A stretch of 64,000 nucleotides of DNA, from positions 269,956-333,955 of the forward strand of contig NZ_BMQK01000006.1 of NCBI RefSeq assembly GCF_014648075.1, in the 5' to 3' direction. The position numbers and the translations under genes were made by a program. Under the pieces are notes generated by a model. That model was not told the origin of the DNA. It ran no database searches and was given only the letters and a program-made list of their open reading frames with translations. The DNA is from Streptomyces ruber. GTDB taxonomy: Bacteria > Actinomycetota > Actinomycetes > Streptomycetales > Streptomycetaceae. Positions 45,482 to 54,565 of the stretch are shown one piece after another; position 1 is the first letter of the stretch, and each line of letters begins with the position of its first letter.

Positions 45482-45739
45482 CACCGTCTACTGGCGTCCG
45501 CACTGCCCGGGAATGCTCAGGTGCCTCGGTACGCCACCCGGCGCGACGGATTCCCGGGCTTTCACCCATGACGTGCATCGGATCGACCCGCTCGAAGCGC
45601 GTTCCCCCGACGGGCGCGGGCGCGGAGGAACACGGGCCGACCGACCCGATGAGGAGCCCGCTCGGCCCTGTTGCGGCCCACCCGCGGGGTTGCGTCACCC
45701 CGGTCGCACGGACCGTGGACGGCCCCGACGACGCAGATC

Positions 45740-46379
45740 GAGCGGAACACCCCCGGCCGCTGGTCCCGGATGCGCCACCGGCACCGCGCGGAGGACCCCT
45801 GGGAGCACAACGCGACCCGTGCCGCCGACGCCGTTGCGGATGCGCCGGCCCGCACCGGCGCCCGGCTGCTGCTGCTCGCCGGCGACGTACGGGCCGTCAC
45901 GATCCACCGGGTCAGCGGCGGCCGCGGCGCGGACGGCGCATCGGACCTTCGCGCGCGGCACAGGTCATGGCGGAGTTGCGCCGCGCCGCCGACGACACCG
46001 TCACCGTGCTGCGGCGCCTGGCCGACGAACGCCGCCCCGGCGGATCCACGGTCGACGGTGCCCGCGCCACCCTCGCCGTGCCCGCCCAGGCCCACGCGGA
46101 CACCCTCGTGGTCACCCACCACCCGGAGGACCACCGCACCGCCTGGGTCGGCCCCGTTCCCACCGCCGTGGCCCTGCGCCACCGCACCCTGCTCCGCCGG
46201 GGTGTCGTGGCCGCACGTGCACGCCTGGCGGACGCCGCGGTCCGGTCCGCGCCGCCCTGCTCACCGCGGCCGACGTACACGTCCTGGCCCCCGGCACACC
46301 CGGGGCCCCCGCCGAGGGACTCGGTGGACTGTGCCGCTACCACCACCGTCGCGCCGTGAGCCCTGCCGGGGGACGATGA
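45740..46379 (+). pseudogene. Rv2629-like (baeRF/eRF1-family) gene with two frameshifts
   Basis: Three successive frames together follow an actinobacterial eRF1-like protein: MRHRHRAEDPWEHNATRAAD and ARLLLLAGDVRAVTIH in the first, AELRRAADDTVTVLRRLADE and TLVVTHHPEDHRTAWVGPVP in the second, and AALLTAADVHVLAPGTPGAP with EGLGGLCRYHHR in the third. The N-terminal half is unreadable. Rv2629 is a DosR-regulon gene in mycobacteria. Two independent shifts make a sequencing artefact less likely than decay. Confidence 0.65.
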
Positions 46380-46600
46380 GGGCTCCCGTCCCGCTCGTGC
46401 GGCCAGGGCATGAGGACCGGACAGGTGCGTGGACAGACACGGACCGGACCGGCCGGTGCCCAGGTGTGCAGGGCGTGCAGCGGCACTCGACGCAGGGCCG
46501 CCTCCTGGAAGGCGAAAGCGGCCACCGGGTCCTCCGTGTGCTGCTCGGCGTCGAGGGCCAGCCGGCTGCGGGGCGCGGCACCGCGGATCGCCGGATGCTG

Positions 46601-47938
46601 TCACACCGACCTGCCCGACCGCACGGGCGCAGCGGGGCGGGCGAGATGCGCGGTGAACCAGTCGCGGGCCAGCTGGGCGACCATGGCCAGGGTGCCGGGC
46701 TCGGTGAAGAGATGGGTGGCGCCGGGGACCACGGCAAGCCGGTGCTCGCACCGCAGCCGGTCGGCGGCGTGCCGGTTCAGGCCGAGCACGGTGGTGTCCC
46801 GGCTGCCGACGATGAGCAGGGTCGGGGCACGCACCCGCGCCAGCGCGGCCGGGGAGGCCAGGTCGGGGCGCCCGCCACGGGAGACGATCGCGCGGATGTC
46901 GGCGCCGGGTGCGGAGGCGGCCTCCAGCGCGGCGGCCGCACCGGTGCTGGCCCCGAAGTAGCTGGTGGGCAGGGCGGTTTCGTGGCGCAGCCAGACAGCG
47001 GCGGCGTGCAGGCGTTCGGCGAGCAGCAGGGCGTCGAAGACGGTGGCCCGGTCGTCTTCCTCGTCCTCGGTGAGCAGGTCGAGCAGCAGCGTGCCCAGGC
47101 CCGCCCGGTTCAGGACGAGGGCGACGTAGCGGTTGCGGGGGCTGTGCCGGCTGCTGCCGCTGCCGTGCGCGAACGCCACCACCGCCTGCGCCCTCTCGGG
47201 AAGCACCAGCCGTCCGGCCAGCCGCACCCCGGCGGCACTCACCTCGACCTCCCGGTTCACGGGCGGCGGATCGGGGGCGGCCGGAGACGGGGGCCCCGGC
47301 TCGGGACGGGCGGCCCGGGCCAGCAGGGCGGTCACCTCGGCATCGGTGGTCTGGGTGAAGTCGTGGTACCAGGCGCCGACGGCAACGAGACAGCGGGGTG
47401 TCTCCAGGCAGACGACCTCGTCGGCCACAGTGTTCAGCAGGGCGACGGCCTGCGGCGGTCCCACGGGGACGGCGAGGACGATGCGGGTCGCTCCCCTCTC
47501 ACGTGCGACCCGGCAGGCGGCCTCGGCCGTGGCCCCGGTGGCCAGCCCGTCGTCCACCACCACAGCCGTGCGCCCGGCCACGGCTGTCGGCGCACGCCCG
47601 GCACGGTAGCGGCGTACGCGCCAGTCGAGTTCGGCCCGCTCGGCCTGTTCGACGGCGGCCAGCTCGGCGGAACTCAAGCGGACATGCAGGACCACGTCGT
47701 CGTTGAGTACGCGGACGCCCTCCTCGCCGATCGCGCCGAAGCCCAGCTCCGGCTGCCAGGGCACGCCCAGCTTGCGCACCACCAGCACGTCCAGGGGCGC
47801 GTCGAGCGCGCGGGCCACCTCGTACGCCACGGGCACCCCGCCACGCGGCAGCCCGAGCACCACCACGTCCTGGCCGCGCAGGCCCTGCAAGCACTGTGCC
47901 AGCAGCCGTCCGGCCGTCCTGCGGTCGTCGAAACGCAT
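46601..47938 (-). CDS. phosphoribosyltransferase-dienelactone hydrolase fusion (Rv0571c-like)
   Basis: A 445-residue two-domain protein. Residues 1-215 are a PRTase, with DVVVLGLPRGGVPVAYEVAR and the PRPP loop TAVVVDDGLATGATAEAACR. Residues 230-435 are an alpha/beta hydrolase: VAFAHGSGSSRHSPRNRYVA, SYFGASTGAAAALEA with nucleophile Ser, LIVGSRDTTVLGLN, and the catalytic His in GATHLFTEPG. The fusion occurs in DosR-type islands. The substrate is unknown. GGAGG lies 7 bp before the start. Confidence 0.9.
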   Translation of the reverse strand: MRFDDRRTAGRLLAQCLQGLRGQDVVVLGLPRGGVPVAYEVARALDAPLDVLVVRKLGVPWQPELGFGAIGEEGVRVLNDDVVLHVRLSSAELAAVEQAERAELDWRVRRYRAGRAPTAVAGRTAVVVDDGLATGATAEAACRVARERGATRIVLAVPVGPPQAVALLNTVADEVVCLETPRCLVAVGAWYHDFTQTTDAEVTALLARAARPEPGPPSPAAPDPPPVNREVEVSAAGVRLAGRLVLPERAQAVVAFAHGSGSSRHSPRNRYVALVLNRAGLGTLLLDLLTEDEEDDRATVFDALLLAERLHAAAVWLRHETALPTSYFGASTGAAAALEAASAPGADIRAIVSRGGRPDLASPAALARVRAPTLLIVGSRDTTVLGLNRHAADRLRCEHRLAVVPGATHLFTEPGTLAMVAQLARDWFTAHLARPAAPVRSGRSV

Positions 47939-48311
47939 ACGTCGCCTCCCCGCGTGCGCACCGCAGCACAGCGGTACCCGACCGCCGTGCCACGGCCGTG
48001 TCGGTCTTCCCCTCGTCCCCATTGCAGTGCGCCGCCCCGGGCCGCGGCAGGGGCGTCCGGCCCCGACCCGGGACCGACGGTCCCTGCCGACACCCCGTCG
48101 GCCTCTCCTCACGCCGACGCGGGCTCCGACACGCTCAAGCGGACGTGGAGACACCGGATGCCGGAACCGAGAATCTCATCGCGCCGGCCGTCGCGGTGGG
48201 CCGGGCAAGGAGCGCGAGGGCTGTACGACCGCCCGCCGTCGGCTCTGGCCACTCACGTCATGCCGCTCCACCGCGTCCTCCTCCCCCCGAGCCGGGTCAC
48301 TGCGCGTCCCG
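47939..48311. other. intergenic stretch with no supported gene
   Basis: About 370 bp between two minus-strand island genes. Nothing recognisable. Confidence 0.4.
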
Positions 48312-48527
48312 CTACGGCCGCCCGCCGGGCGAGACGTCCCGCGCGGGACGGGGTTCGATCACGCAGCCGGCTCCGGGAAAGACCTCCGTCTCATGACCGT
48401 CGTCGTAGCGCACCCGATAGGGCGGTTCGCCGTTCGGACCGAGCACCTCCACGACGGTGGCACGGTGTTCGGGCGTTCCCACGGTCCTGCCGGTGAACCG
48501 CAGCACGTCACCTTCATGCGCTCGCAT
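48312..48527 (-). CDS. DUF1918 protein
   Basis: A 71-residue SH3-like small protein: MRAHEGDVLRFTGRTVGTPE, then HRATVVEVLGPNGEPPYRVR and YDDGHETEVFPG. DUF1918 proteins accompany stress islands in Streptomyces and mycobacteria; function unknown. GGGAGG occurs 13-18 bp upstream. Confidence 0.9.
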   Translation of the reverse strand: MRAHEGDVLRFTGRTVGTPEHRATVVEVLGPNGEPPYRVRYDDGHETEVFPGAGCVIEPRPARDVSPGGRP

Positions 48528-48630
48528 CGTGGCCCACTTCCTCCCTGTCTCCCTTCAGGATGACTCCGACAGGCGGCTTGGGCGGAGGGGCCGATCGGGT
48601 ACTCGGTGGAGCCAAGGTTCCCGGGCGAAG

Positions 48631-48925
48631 TCAGGTGCGCATCAGAAGAGCGTCCAAGGGCTCGTTGTCGTGCAGGCGGTCGATGGCGTCGGCGAGCAGC
48701 GGAGCCACCGGCCGCCCCTGGAGTGGCAGTGTCCGCGTCCGCCCCGTGGGAAGAGTGTCCGTGACGAGCAGGCGCCGGAGCGGGAGCTGTTCCAGCCGGT
48801 CGAGGGCGTCTCCCACCAGGAGGCCGTGGGCCGCGGCCACGGTGATGTCCGAAGCGGCTCCGCGGGCGAGCAGGACACGGACCGCCGCTTCCACCGTCGC
48901 ACCTGTGCTGATCATGTCGTCCACG
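48631..48925 (-). pseudogene. ribose-phosphate pyrophosphokinase (prs-like) C-terminal fragment
   Basis: The frame AAVVDDMISTGATVEAAVRV, LLARGAASDITVAAAHGLLV and PLRRLLVTDTLPTGR is the PRPP-binding loop and C-terminal part of a PRPP synthetase-type enzyme. It ends LHDNEPLDALLMRT. The N-terminal two thirds are missing: upstream sequence is low-complexity and then belongs to another gene. Such island prs paralogues are common. This one is truncated. Confidence 0.7.
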
Positions 48926-49086
48926 ACGGCCGCGGGCCGGCCGGCGGCCGACCGCCGTCGGCGACGGCCCTTCCGGCCCTCCCGCCCGTCCTCGGCGGAA
49001 GTGACACTGGGAGGTGGATACGAGAGCCGACGCGGGCGGACGAGCCTGGAGGCCGCTGGCCACGCGTGTGTTTTTCGGAGGCGATC

Positions 49087-49336
49087 ATGCATCCCCCGAA
49101 CGAGCCTGTCGCGAGCCCCGCCGGCGTCACCCGGGCGGGACGGACCCCGGACACGGCCGAGCAGTCGGAACAGCGGGTGCGGACCCTGGAGGAGCAGGTG
49201 GAAAGCCTGGTACTGGCCGTGCGGGCTCTCGTCGCGGGTCTTGAGCGCACGGTTGTGAACGACACGGGTGACAGCGGCCCGCAGCGCCCGTGGTGCCCGG
49301 TTGGCCCACGAGATCGTGCTGGCCCGGGGCCTGTGA
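49087..49336 (+). pseudogene. small coiled-coil protein with C-terminal frameshift
   Basis: ATG at 49087: MHPPNEPVASPAGVTRAGRT, then a clear heptad stretch SEQRVRTLEEQVESLVLAVR, ALVAGLERTVVNDT. Around 49262-49270 the coding sense moves to another frame, giving TAARSARGARLAHEIVLARG and a stop at 49336. That order (coiled coil, then RAARxAHE-like end) is what I would expect of the intact protein. Function unknown. Confidence 0.45.
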
Positions 49337-49375
49337 CCGGGCAGGGCGGACGGAAGGGGGAGGCGGAGAGAGACC

Positions 49376-50437
49376 ATGGCCGTCACCATCGCCCTGGCGG
49401 GGGACACCATGCTGGGCCGGAGGGTCGCCGACGTACTGGCGCACCGGCCGCCGCGCCAGCTGTTCTCCCCCGCGGTGCGCGGGACCGCCAGGGCCGCGGA
49501 CCTGTTCCTGCTCAACCTGGAATGCTGCGTCTCGGCACGGGGCGGCCCCGTCGACCTGCCGGGCAAGACGTTCCACTTCCGCGCCCCGCCGTGCGCCGCC
49601 GGCGTGCTGGCCGATCTCGGTGTCGACGCGGTCTTCCTGGCCAACAACCACGCCCTCGACCACGGTCCCGAGGCGCTGCTCGACACGCGCACGCTCCTCG
49701 CCGGGACGGGCGTCCGGACCGTGGGGGCCGGGGCGACCCTCGAGAAGGCCCGCGCCCCGCTCGTCCTGGAGGCCGGCGGGCTGCGCATCGGCCTCGTCGC
49801 CGTCACCGACCACCCGGCCGAGTTCGCCGCGGACACCGACCGGCCCGGCGTGGCCTACGCCGACCTGTGGAGGGAGGGTGTGCCCACCTGGCTCACCGCC
49901 ACCATCCACACCCTCAGGAGTCACATGGATCTCGTTCTGGTCAGCGTGCACTGGGGTCCCAACATGACCGCCCGCCCCGTCCCGCACGTACGGCGCGCCG
50001 CCCCCGTTCTCACCGAGGCCGGAGCCGACCTCGTCATCGGGCATTCCGCGCACGTCTTCCACGGCTTCACCCGCGACGTCCTGTTCGACCTGGGCGACTT
50101 CATCGACGACTACGCCGTCCATCCGGCCCTGCGCAACGACCTGGGCCTGCTCTGGCTGGTCACCTGCGACCAGCACGGTGTGCGGCGCACCGAGGCGGTC
50201 CCGATCGCCCTGGAGCACTGCCGCACGCGTCTCGCCGACCCGGAGGAGTACGACTGGATCGCCACCCGGCTCACCGCCGCCTGCGCCGCGATGGGCACCG
50301 ACGTCACCGACGAGGGTGATCGCCTCTCGGTCACCTGGACCCGCACGGTGCACAAACGGGGATCGACCGACGCGGCTTCCCACGAGGGCCACAGGGCACC
50401 TACTCGGGGAACGCCGTTCACCGCGCGGGACTCCTGA
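49376..50437 (+). CDS. CapA/PGA_cap-type metallophosphatase-fold protein
   Basis: A 353-residue protein of the poly-gamma-glutamate CapA family, which has a calcineurin-like fold. Motifs: IALAGDTMLGRRVADVL (GDxMLGR), LLNLECCVSARGG (NLE), VFLANNHALDHG (ANNH), VSVHWGPNM (HWG) and VIGHSAHVFHGF (GHxxH). No signal peptide, so it is cytosolic here. GGAGG lies upstream. Such proteins recur in DevR-type islands. The substrate is unknown. Confidence 0.9.
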   Translation: MAVTIALAGDTMLGRRVADVLAHRPPRQLFSPAVRGTARAADLFLLNLECCVSARGGPVDLPGKTFHFRAPPCAAGVLADLGVDAVFLANNHALDHGPEALLDTRTLLAGTGVRTVGAGATLEKARAPLVLEAGGLRIGLVAVTDHPAEFAADTDRPGVAYADLWREGVPTWLTATIHTLRSHMDLVLVSVHWGPNMTARPVPHVRRAAPVLTEAGADLVIGHSAHVFHGFTRDVLFDLGDFIDDYAVHPALRNDLGLLWLVTCDQHGVRRTEAVPIALEHCRTRLADPEEYDWIATRLTAACAAMGTDVTDEGDRLSVTWTRTVHKRGSTDAASHEGHRAPTRGTPFTARDS

Positions 50438-50589
50438 CGGCCGGTCCAGCGGGACTGTTCCACCAGCCGAACGGTCCCGGGCCGAGGTGCGACCGGCCCG
50501 GCTTCGCCCGCTGATGACATAGGGGCGCGCACGTGGGCGGCAGGGAACGGTGCAGCACGCGCTGAGCGGGGCCGCACAGCACCGAGGTG

Positions 50590-50603
50590 GGGCCGCTCGG
50601 CCC
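50590..50603. promoter_or_regulatory. perfect G/C palindrome, candidate DevR/OsdR box
   Basis: GGGCCGCTCGGCCC, identical to 33437-33450, 117 bp before the start at 50721. Confidence 0.45.
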
Positions 50604-50720
50604 GTGACGATGGCCGGTCCGCCCCTGACCGACCGCCGTGCGCGGGCCGATGGTGAAGAGGAGAGGACGTGCCCTCGGCGGGCGCGTCCTGCCGGCCGGA
50701 GCAGCGAAGGGGAGGTCGGT

Positions 50721-51014
50721 ATGCAACCGGACCCCAAGTCCCGGTCGCGGTCCGGGAAGTCGCCGCTTCCGGACGGCGAGTGGTCTCTTTCCTTCTGTGG
50801 TCGAACGGTCAGCCGGGCACAGGCTCAGGAGCCGCTCGTACTGCATCTGCTGGCCGAGGACATCTGCTATCAGTTCGCCGTGTACGACTGGAGCACGCAC
50901 CGTCCGGCGCTGCGGCACCCGCGCGCATGGCTGGCCTGGCGTCGGAAGAAGCGACGACTGAACGACAAGCGCGACCGGCTGCGGGAGATCGCCGCGGCAT
51001 CCCTGCCGCACTGA
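50721..51014 (+). CDS. hypothetical stress-island protein
   Basis: A 97-residue protein with GAAGGGGAGG before the ATG. The middle (EPLVLHLLAEDICYQFAVYD, then WSTHRPALRHPRAWLAWRRK) is globular and Trp-rich. The end is basic and helical (KKRRLNDKRDRLREIAA). I do not know the family. A perfect G/C palindrome upstream suggests it belongs to the island regulon. Confidence 0.6.
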   Translation: MQPDPKSRSRSGKSPLPDGEWSLSFCGRTVSRAQAQEPLVLHLLAEDICYQFAVYDWSTHRPALRHPRAWLAWRRKKRRLNDKRDRLREIAAASLPH

Positions 51015-51053
51015 ACCCGCGCCCCTGGATGCCTCGCACACGGGAGCACCACG

Positions 51054-51160
51054 ATGCGTTACGGCGACCGAGCCGCTGCGGGCGGGCAACTGGCCGCACT
51101 GCTGCACCCTGTGGAAACGGAGAGGCCCGTCATCCTGGGCATACCGCCCGGCGGGGTGCG
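51054..51160 (+). pseudogene. phosphoribosyltransferase N-terminal fragment
   Basis: MRYGDRAAAGGQLAALLHPV, then ETERPVILGIPPGGV, matches the start of the island-type PRTases (compare LGLPRGGVPVAYEVA at 46601-47938). After the PGGV the frame loses likeness, and no PRPP loop follows. It is a short relic. Confidence 0.5.
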
Positions 51161-51632
51161 GATCACGTCGCCCGGGCGGCCTCCGAGGATCTCGCCGCCG
51201 CAGGACTGGATCAGGGAGATGCCCTCGGCGATGTGGAGGGTCCGGCCCGGGCCGTGCGCGTGCCGGACGGTGTGTGCACCGGGGGCGAAGCGGACCGCGT
51301 CCGTCCGGGCACGGGAGAGTCTCTCGCCTCGGTAGATGGCATCGGCTCAGGCATTCCCGGCTGAACCACTCGGCCGGCAGCTCTGTCGTCGGCTGCTCCT
51401 CAAGTGGCCTGTCGGTCGTGTTGCCGAGCCCACGATGGACGGTTTCCGGGTGCCGGCGCTCCCCGCGCTTCCCGCCGGATGCCCTCCCCCGGCCAACGAG
51501 CGATGGTTCGTCGAAGCGAAGGGGGCAGGTTCGGCCGCGGGCGGAGCAGTAGAGAGCATCCGGGGATGCGAGGGACGTCGATGCGCTGTAATGGCCCATT
51601 CACCGTAGACGTGCCAGCCGGTTGGGGCCGAC
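51161..51632. other. stretch with no supported gene
   Basis: About 470 bp after the PRTase relic. A frame near 51170-51360 (ARAASEDLAAAGLDQGDALG and on) may be debris. The promoter for the large PAS-SpoIIE gene is expected here. Confidence 0.4.
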
Positions 51633-53948
51633 ATGGACGAGTTCAGTACAGCGTCACCGAGCGAGGCCGTAGCGGCGGGGCCGCCGTCCTGCCGCTGCGG
51701 TGCCGCTTCCCCGGGTGCCGGGCCGGGGGAAGCGGAGGAGCGGTTTCGGGGGTTGCTGGAGGCGGCGCCGGACGCGATGGTGATCGTGGACGACGCGGGC
51801 CGTATCCGGCTGGTCAACGCCCAGACCGAGTCCCTCTTCGGATACCGGCGCGCGGAACTCCTGGGCCAGCCCGTGGAACTGCTCATCCCCGGCCGGTTCC
51901 GCCCCCAGCACGCCAGGCACCGGGAAGCCTACGCCGCCACCCGGCAGGTACGGCCGATGGGAGCCGGCCTGGAACTGCACGGGCTGCGCAAGGACGGCAC
52001 CGAGTTCCCCGTCGAGATCAGCCTCAGCCCACTCGAGACCACCGACGGACTCCTCGTCTCCGCCGCCGTCCGCGACGTCAGCGACCGCAAAGCCGCCGAA
52101 CAGCGGTTCCGGGGGTTGCTGGAAGCGGCGCCGGACGCGATGGTGATCGTGGACGACGCGGGCCGTATCCGGCTGGTCAACGCCCAGACCGAGTCCCTCT
52201 TCGGATACCGGCGCGCGGAACTCCTGGGCCAGCCCGTGGAACTGCTCATCCCCGGCCGGTTCCGCCCCCAGCACGCCAGGCACCGGGAAGCCTACGCCGC
52301 CACCCGGCAGGTACGGCCGATGGGAGCCGGCCTGGAACTGCACGGGCTGCGCAAGGACGGCACCGAGTTCCCCGTCGAGATCAGCCTCAGCCCACTCGAG
52401 ACCACCGACGGACTCCTCGTCTCCGCCGCCGTCCGCGACGTCAGCGACCGCAAAGCCGCCGAGAAGCACATCAACCAGCTCGCAGCCCTCGTCGAGTCCT
52501 CCCAGGACGCGATCCTCGCCAAGACCCTCGACGGGCACATCACGTACTGGAACGCCGCCGCCCAGCGGCTGTACGGCTACAGCGCCGAGGAGGTGCTCGG
52601 CCACCACGTGACGATGCTCGCTCCGCCCGACCGCACCGCCGAGATCACCGCGCTCCTGGAACGGCTGGCCCGCGGGGAGAAGATCGAGCACTTCGAGACG
52701 CTCCGCGTCACCCGCGGCGGGCAGCTGTTCGACGCCGATGTCACCCTGTGGCCCACCCGTGCCGCCGACGGCACGGTCGAGGGGGCGTGCGCCATCGTCC
52801 GCGACATCAGCGACCGCAAGCGGGCCGAGGCCGAACTCCACGCCCTGTACGAGCAGCAGCGGCACATCGCCCTCACCCTCCAGCGCAGCCTGATGGGCAC
52901 CCCGCGGGCCATACCCGGACTGGCCACCGCCAGCCGCTACCTGCCCGCCACCCAGGGCGCCGGGGTGGGCGGCGACTGGTTCGACTTCCTCCCCCTGGGG
53001 GCCGGCCGGGTCGGCATCCTCATCGGCGACGTGATGGGGCGCGGCCTGGACGCCGCCGCCGTCATGGGCCAGCTGCGAGCCGCCGCCCACGCCCTGGCCA
53101 AGACGGGCATGGAACCCCGCCAGCTGATGCAGGCCCTCGACGCGATCGTCACCGACCTCGACCTGCCCGACCAACTGGTCACCTGCTGCTACCTGATCCT
53201 CGCCCCGGACACCGGTGAGGTGACCGTCTGCTCGGCCGGCCACCTGCCCGCCCTCCTGGCCGACCCGGCCGGCGGGGTGCGGGAGATCGAGGCCCCCGTC
53301 AGCGCGCCGCTCGGCGTCGGCGGCATCCTCCACCAGCAGGCCCGCACCGCCGTCCCGCCCGGCGCCGCACTCGTCCTCTACACCGACGGCCTGATCGAAA
53401 CCCCCGGCAGCGACATCGAATGCCGCCTCGCGCACCTCACCCGTACCCTGGACGACGCCTTCGCCATGGCCGACAGCCTGGAAGCCGCCGCCGACCACAT
53501 CCTCACCTGCCTGCTGCCCGACGCCGAGGGCCACGACGACGACGTCACCCTGCTCCTGGCCCGGCTTCCCGCCGCCCCGCTGGCCACCGCCACCACCGAC
53601 CTGCCCGCCCTCTCCTCCGCCGTCAGCGACGGGCGCTGCTTCCTCGGCAAGACCCTCACCACCTGGGACTGCGCCCACCTCGCCGACGACGCCCGGCTCC
53701 TGGTCTCCGAAGTCCTCACCAACGCCATCCAGCACGCCCAGGGCCCGCTCGGCCTCCACCTGCGCCGGACCGCCACCGAACTCACCGTCGAAATCAGCGA
53801 CCACAGCCCCCACCTGCCCCAGCCACGCCTGGCAGCCCCCGACGACGAGTCCGGCCGCGGCCTCCTCCTCGTCGACGCCCTCGCCGACAGCTGGGGGGTA
53901 CGCCCCACCGACGACGGCAAGATCACCTGGTTCACCCTGCGGCCATAG
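51633..53948 (+). CDS. PAS-PAS-PAS-SpoIIE phosphatase-HATPase_c regulator
   Basis: A 771-residue signalling protein. PAS domains lie at about 36-157, 158-277 and 280-400. PAS1 and PAS2 are identical over ~120 residues (APDAMVIVDDAGRIRLVNAQ and so on). The PP2C-like SpoIIE domain is at about 420-635, with GVGGDWFDFLPLGAGRVGIL, IGDVMGRGLDAAAVMGQLRA and VLYTDGLIE. The end is an RsbW-type HATPase_c (LVSEVLTNAIQHAQGPLGLH, DESGRGLLLVDALADSWG). Such proteins dephosphorylate STAS antagonists and bind or phosphorylate sigma-factor partners. No membrane segments. AUG is weakly supported by a distant purine run. Confidence 0.92.
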   Translation: MDEFSTASPSEAVAAGPPSCRCGAASPGAGPGEAEERFRGLLEAAPDAMVIVDDAGRIRLVNAQTESLFGYRRAELLGQPVELLIPGRFRPQHARHREAYAATRQVRPMGAGLELHGLRKDGTEFPVEISLSPLETTDGLLVSAAVRDVSDRKAAEQRFRGLLEAAPDAMVIVDDAGRIRLVNAQTESLFGYRRAELLGQPVELLIPGRFRPQHARHREAYAATRQVRPMGAGLELHGLRKDGTEFPVEISLSPLETTDGLLVSAAVRDVSDRKAAEKHINQLAALVESSQDAILAKTLDGHITYWNAAAQRLYGYSAEEVLGHHVTMLAPPDRTAEITALLERLARGEKIEHFETLRVTRGGQLFDADVTLWPTRAADGTVEGACAIVRDISDRKRAEAELHALYEQQRHIALTLQRSLMGTPRAIPGLATASRYLPATQGAGVGGDWFDFLPLGAGRVGILIGDVMGRGLDAAAVMGQLRAAAHALAKTGMEPRQLMQALDAIVTDLDLPDQLVTCCYLILAPDTGEVTVCSAGHLPALLADPAGGVREIEAPVSAPLGVGGILHQQARTAVPPGAALVLYTDGLIETPGSDIECRLAHLTRTLDDAFAMADSLEAAADHILTCLLPDAEGHDDDVTLLLARLPAAPLATATTDLPALSSAVSDGRCFLGKTLTTWDCAHLADDARLLVSEVLTNAIQHAQGPLGLHLRRTATELTVEISDHSPHLPQPRLAAPDDESGRGLLLVDALADSWGVRPTDDGKITWFTLRP
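51741..52466 (+). repeat. 363-bp tandem duplication encoding two identical PAS domains
   Basis: Unit 1 is 51741-52103 and unit 2 is 52104-52466. By eye the units differ at two bases in the first 25 and at the last few bases only. Third-position identity shows the event is recent or maintained by conversion. The length is 121 codons, so frame is kept. Confidence 0.95.
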
Positions 53949-54062
53949 GTCCCGAGGACGGCCCCGCCCGGCCGCACCTGGTAGGACTCCGTTGGGTCGG
54001 TGCTGGTCTGCGTGTTGGGGGCAGGGGTTGTCGGCAGGTGGTGCAGGTGCCGGTCCGGCACC

Positions 54063-54360
54063 TCAGGATGCTCTGGAGGGCGTCGAGGACCTGGTAGAGG
54101 GTGAGGCCGGTGCGGGGACTTCTGGGGCCAGGCGCTGCTCGGTCAGGAAGGCGTGGGCGGCGGTGACGAGGGTGACGTGGTGGTGCCAGCCGGTCCAGGA
54201 CCGGCCCTCGAAGTGGTGCAGGCCCAGGCCGTGCTTGTGTTCGCGGTAGTCGTGCCCGATGCGCCGGCGGACCCTGGCCGGTCGGACCAGCTCGGCGAGT
54301 GGGGTGTCGGCGGGCGGGTTGGACAGCCAGTACCCGGTGGGCGCCTCTGCGCCGGGAACG
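54063..54360 (-). pseudogene. IS701-type transposase C-terminal remnant
   Basis: The frame reads GAEAPTGYWLSNPPADTPLA, ELVRPARVRRRIGHDYREHK, HGLGLHHFEGRSWTGWHHHV and TLVTAAHAFLTEQRL, the conserved DDE C-terminal block of IS701/IS4-like transposases (R.IEHDYRE.K..LGLDHFEGR..WHHH). Upstream of about 54360 likeness ends. The rest of the element is gone, apart perhaps from the repeat at 54390-54496. Confidence 0.8.
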
Positions 54361-54389
54361 CCGCGATCGAACGCCTCACGCAGATCATC

Positions 54390-54496
54390 GTACGGAACAC
54401 GGAGAAACTCCCGATCCGTCTGCTCCCTGCCTGGGCTTCTGCAGGTCAAGGGCGGTTTCCCCGCTTCACGACCAGTCGCGTGCACGAGCAGCTCAC
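54390..54496 (+). repeat. diverged ~105-bp repeat, copy 2
   Basis: Begins GTACGGAACACGGAGAAACT. Partner of 12958-13064. It abuts the IS701-type remnant, so it may be part of that element's flank. Confidence 0.5.
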
Positions 54497-54565
54497 CGCG
54501 GCCCGCGCGGGAGACGTTTCCGACCGGTTCGCCGATCCTGCCCGAACACCTCTCACCTGCGATCA

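Noticed and set aside
51170..51360. possible Hsp20-like fragment
   Set aside because: The likeness is limited to a few residues, and no ACD motif (GVL) could be found.
51654..53813. 719-residue minus-strand frame opposite the PAS-SpoIIE gene
   Set aside because: A Gly/Val/Glu-rich mirror of a strongly supported gene. Its apparent internal repeats come from the 363-bp duplication.
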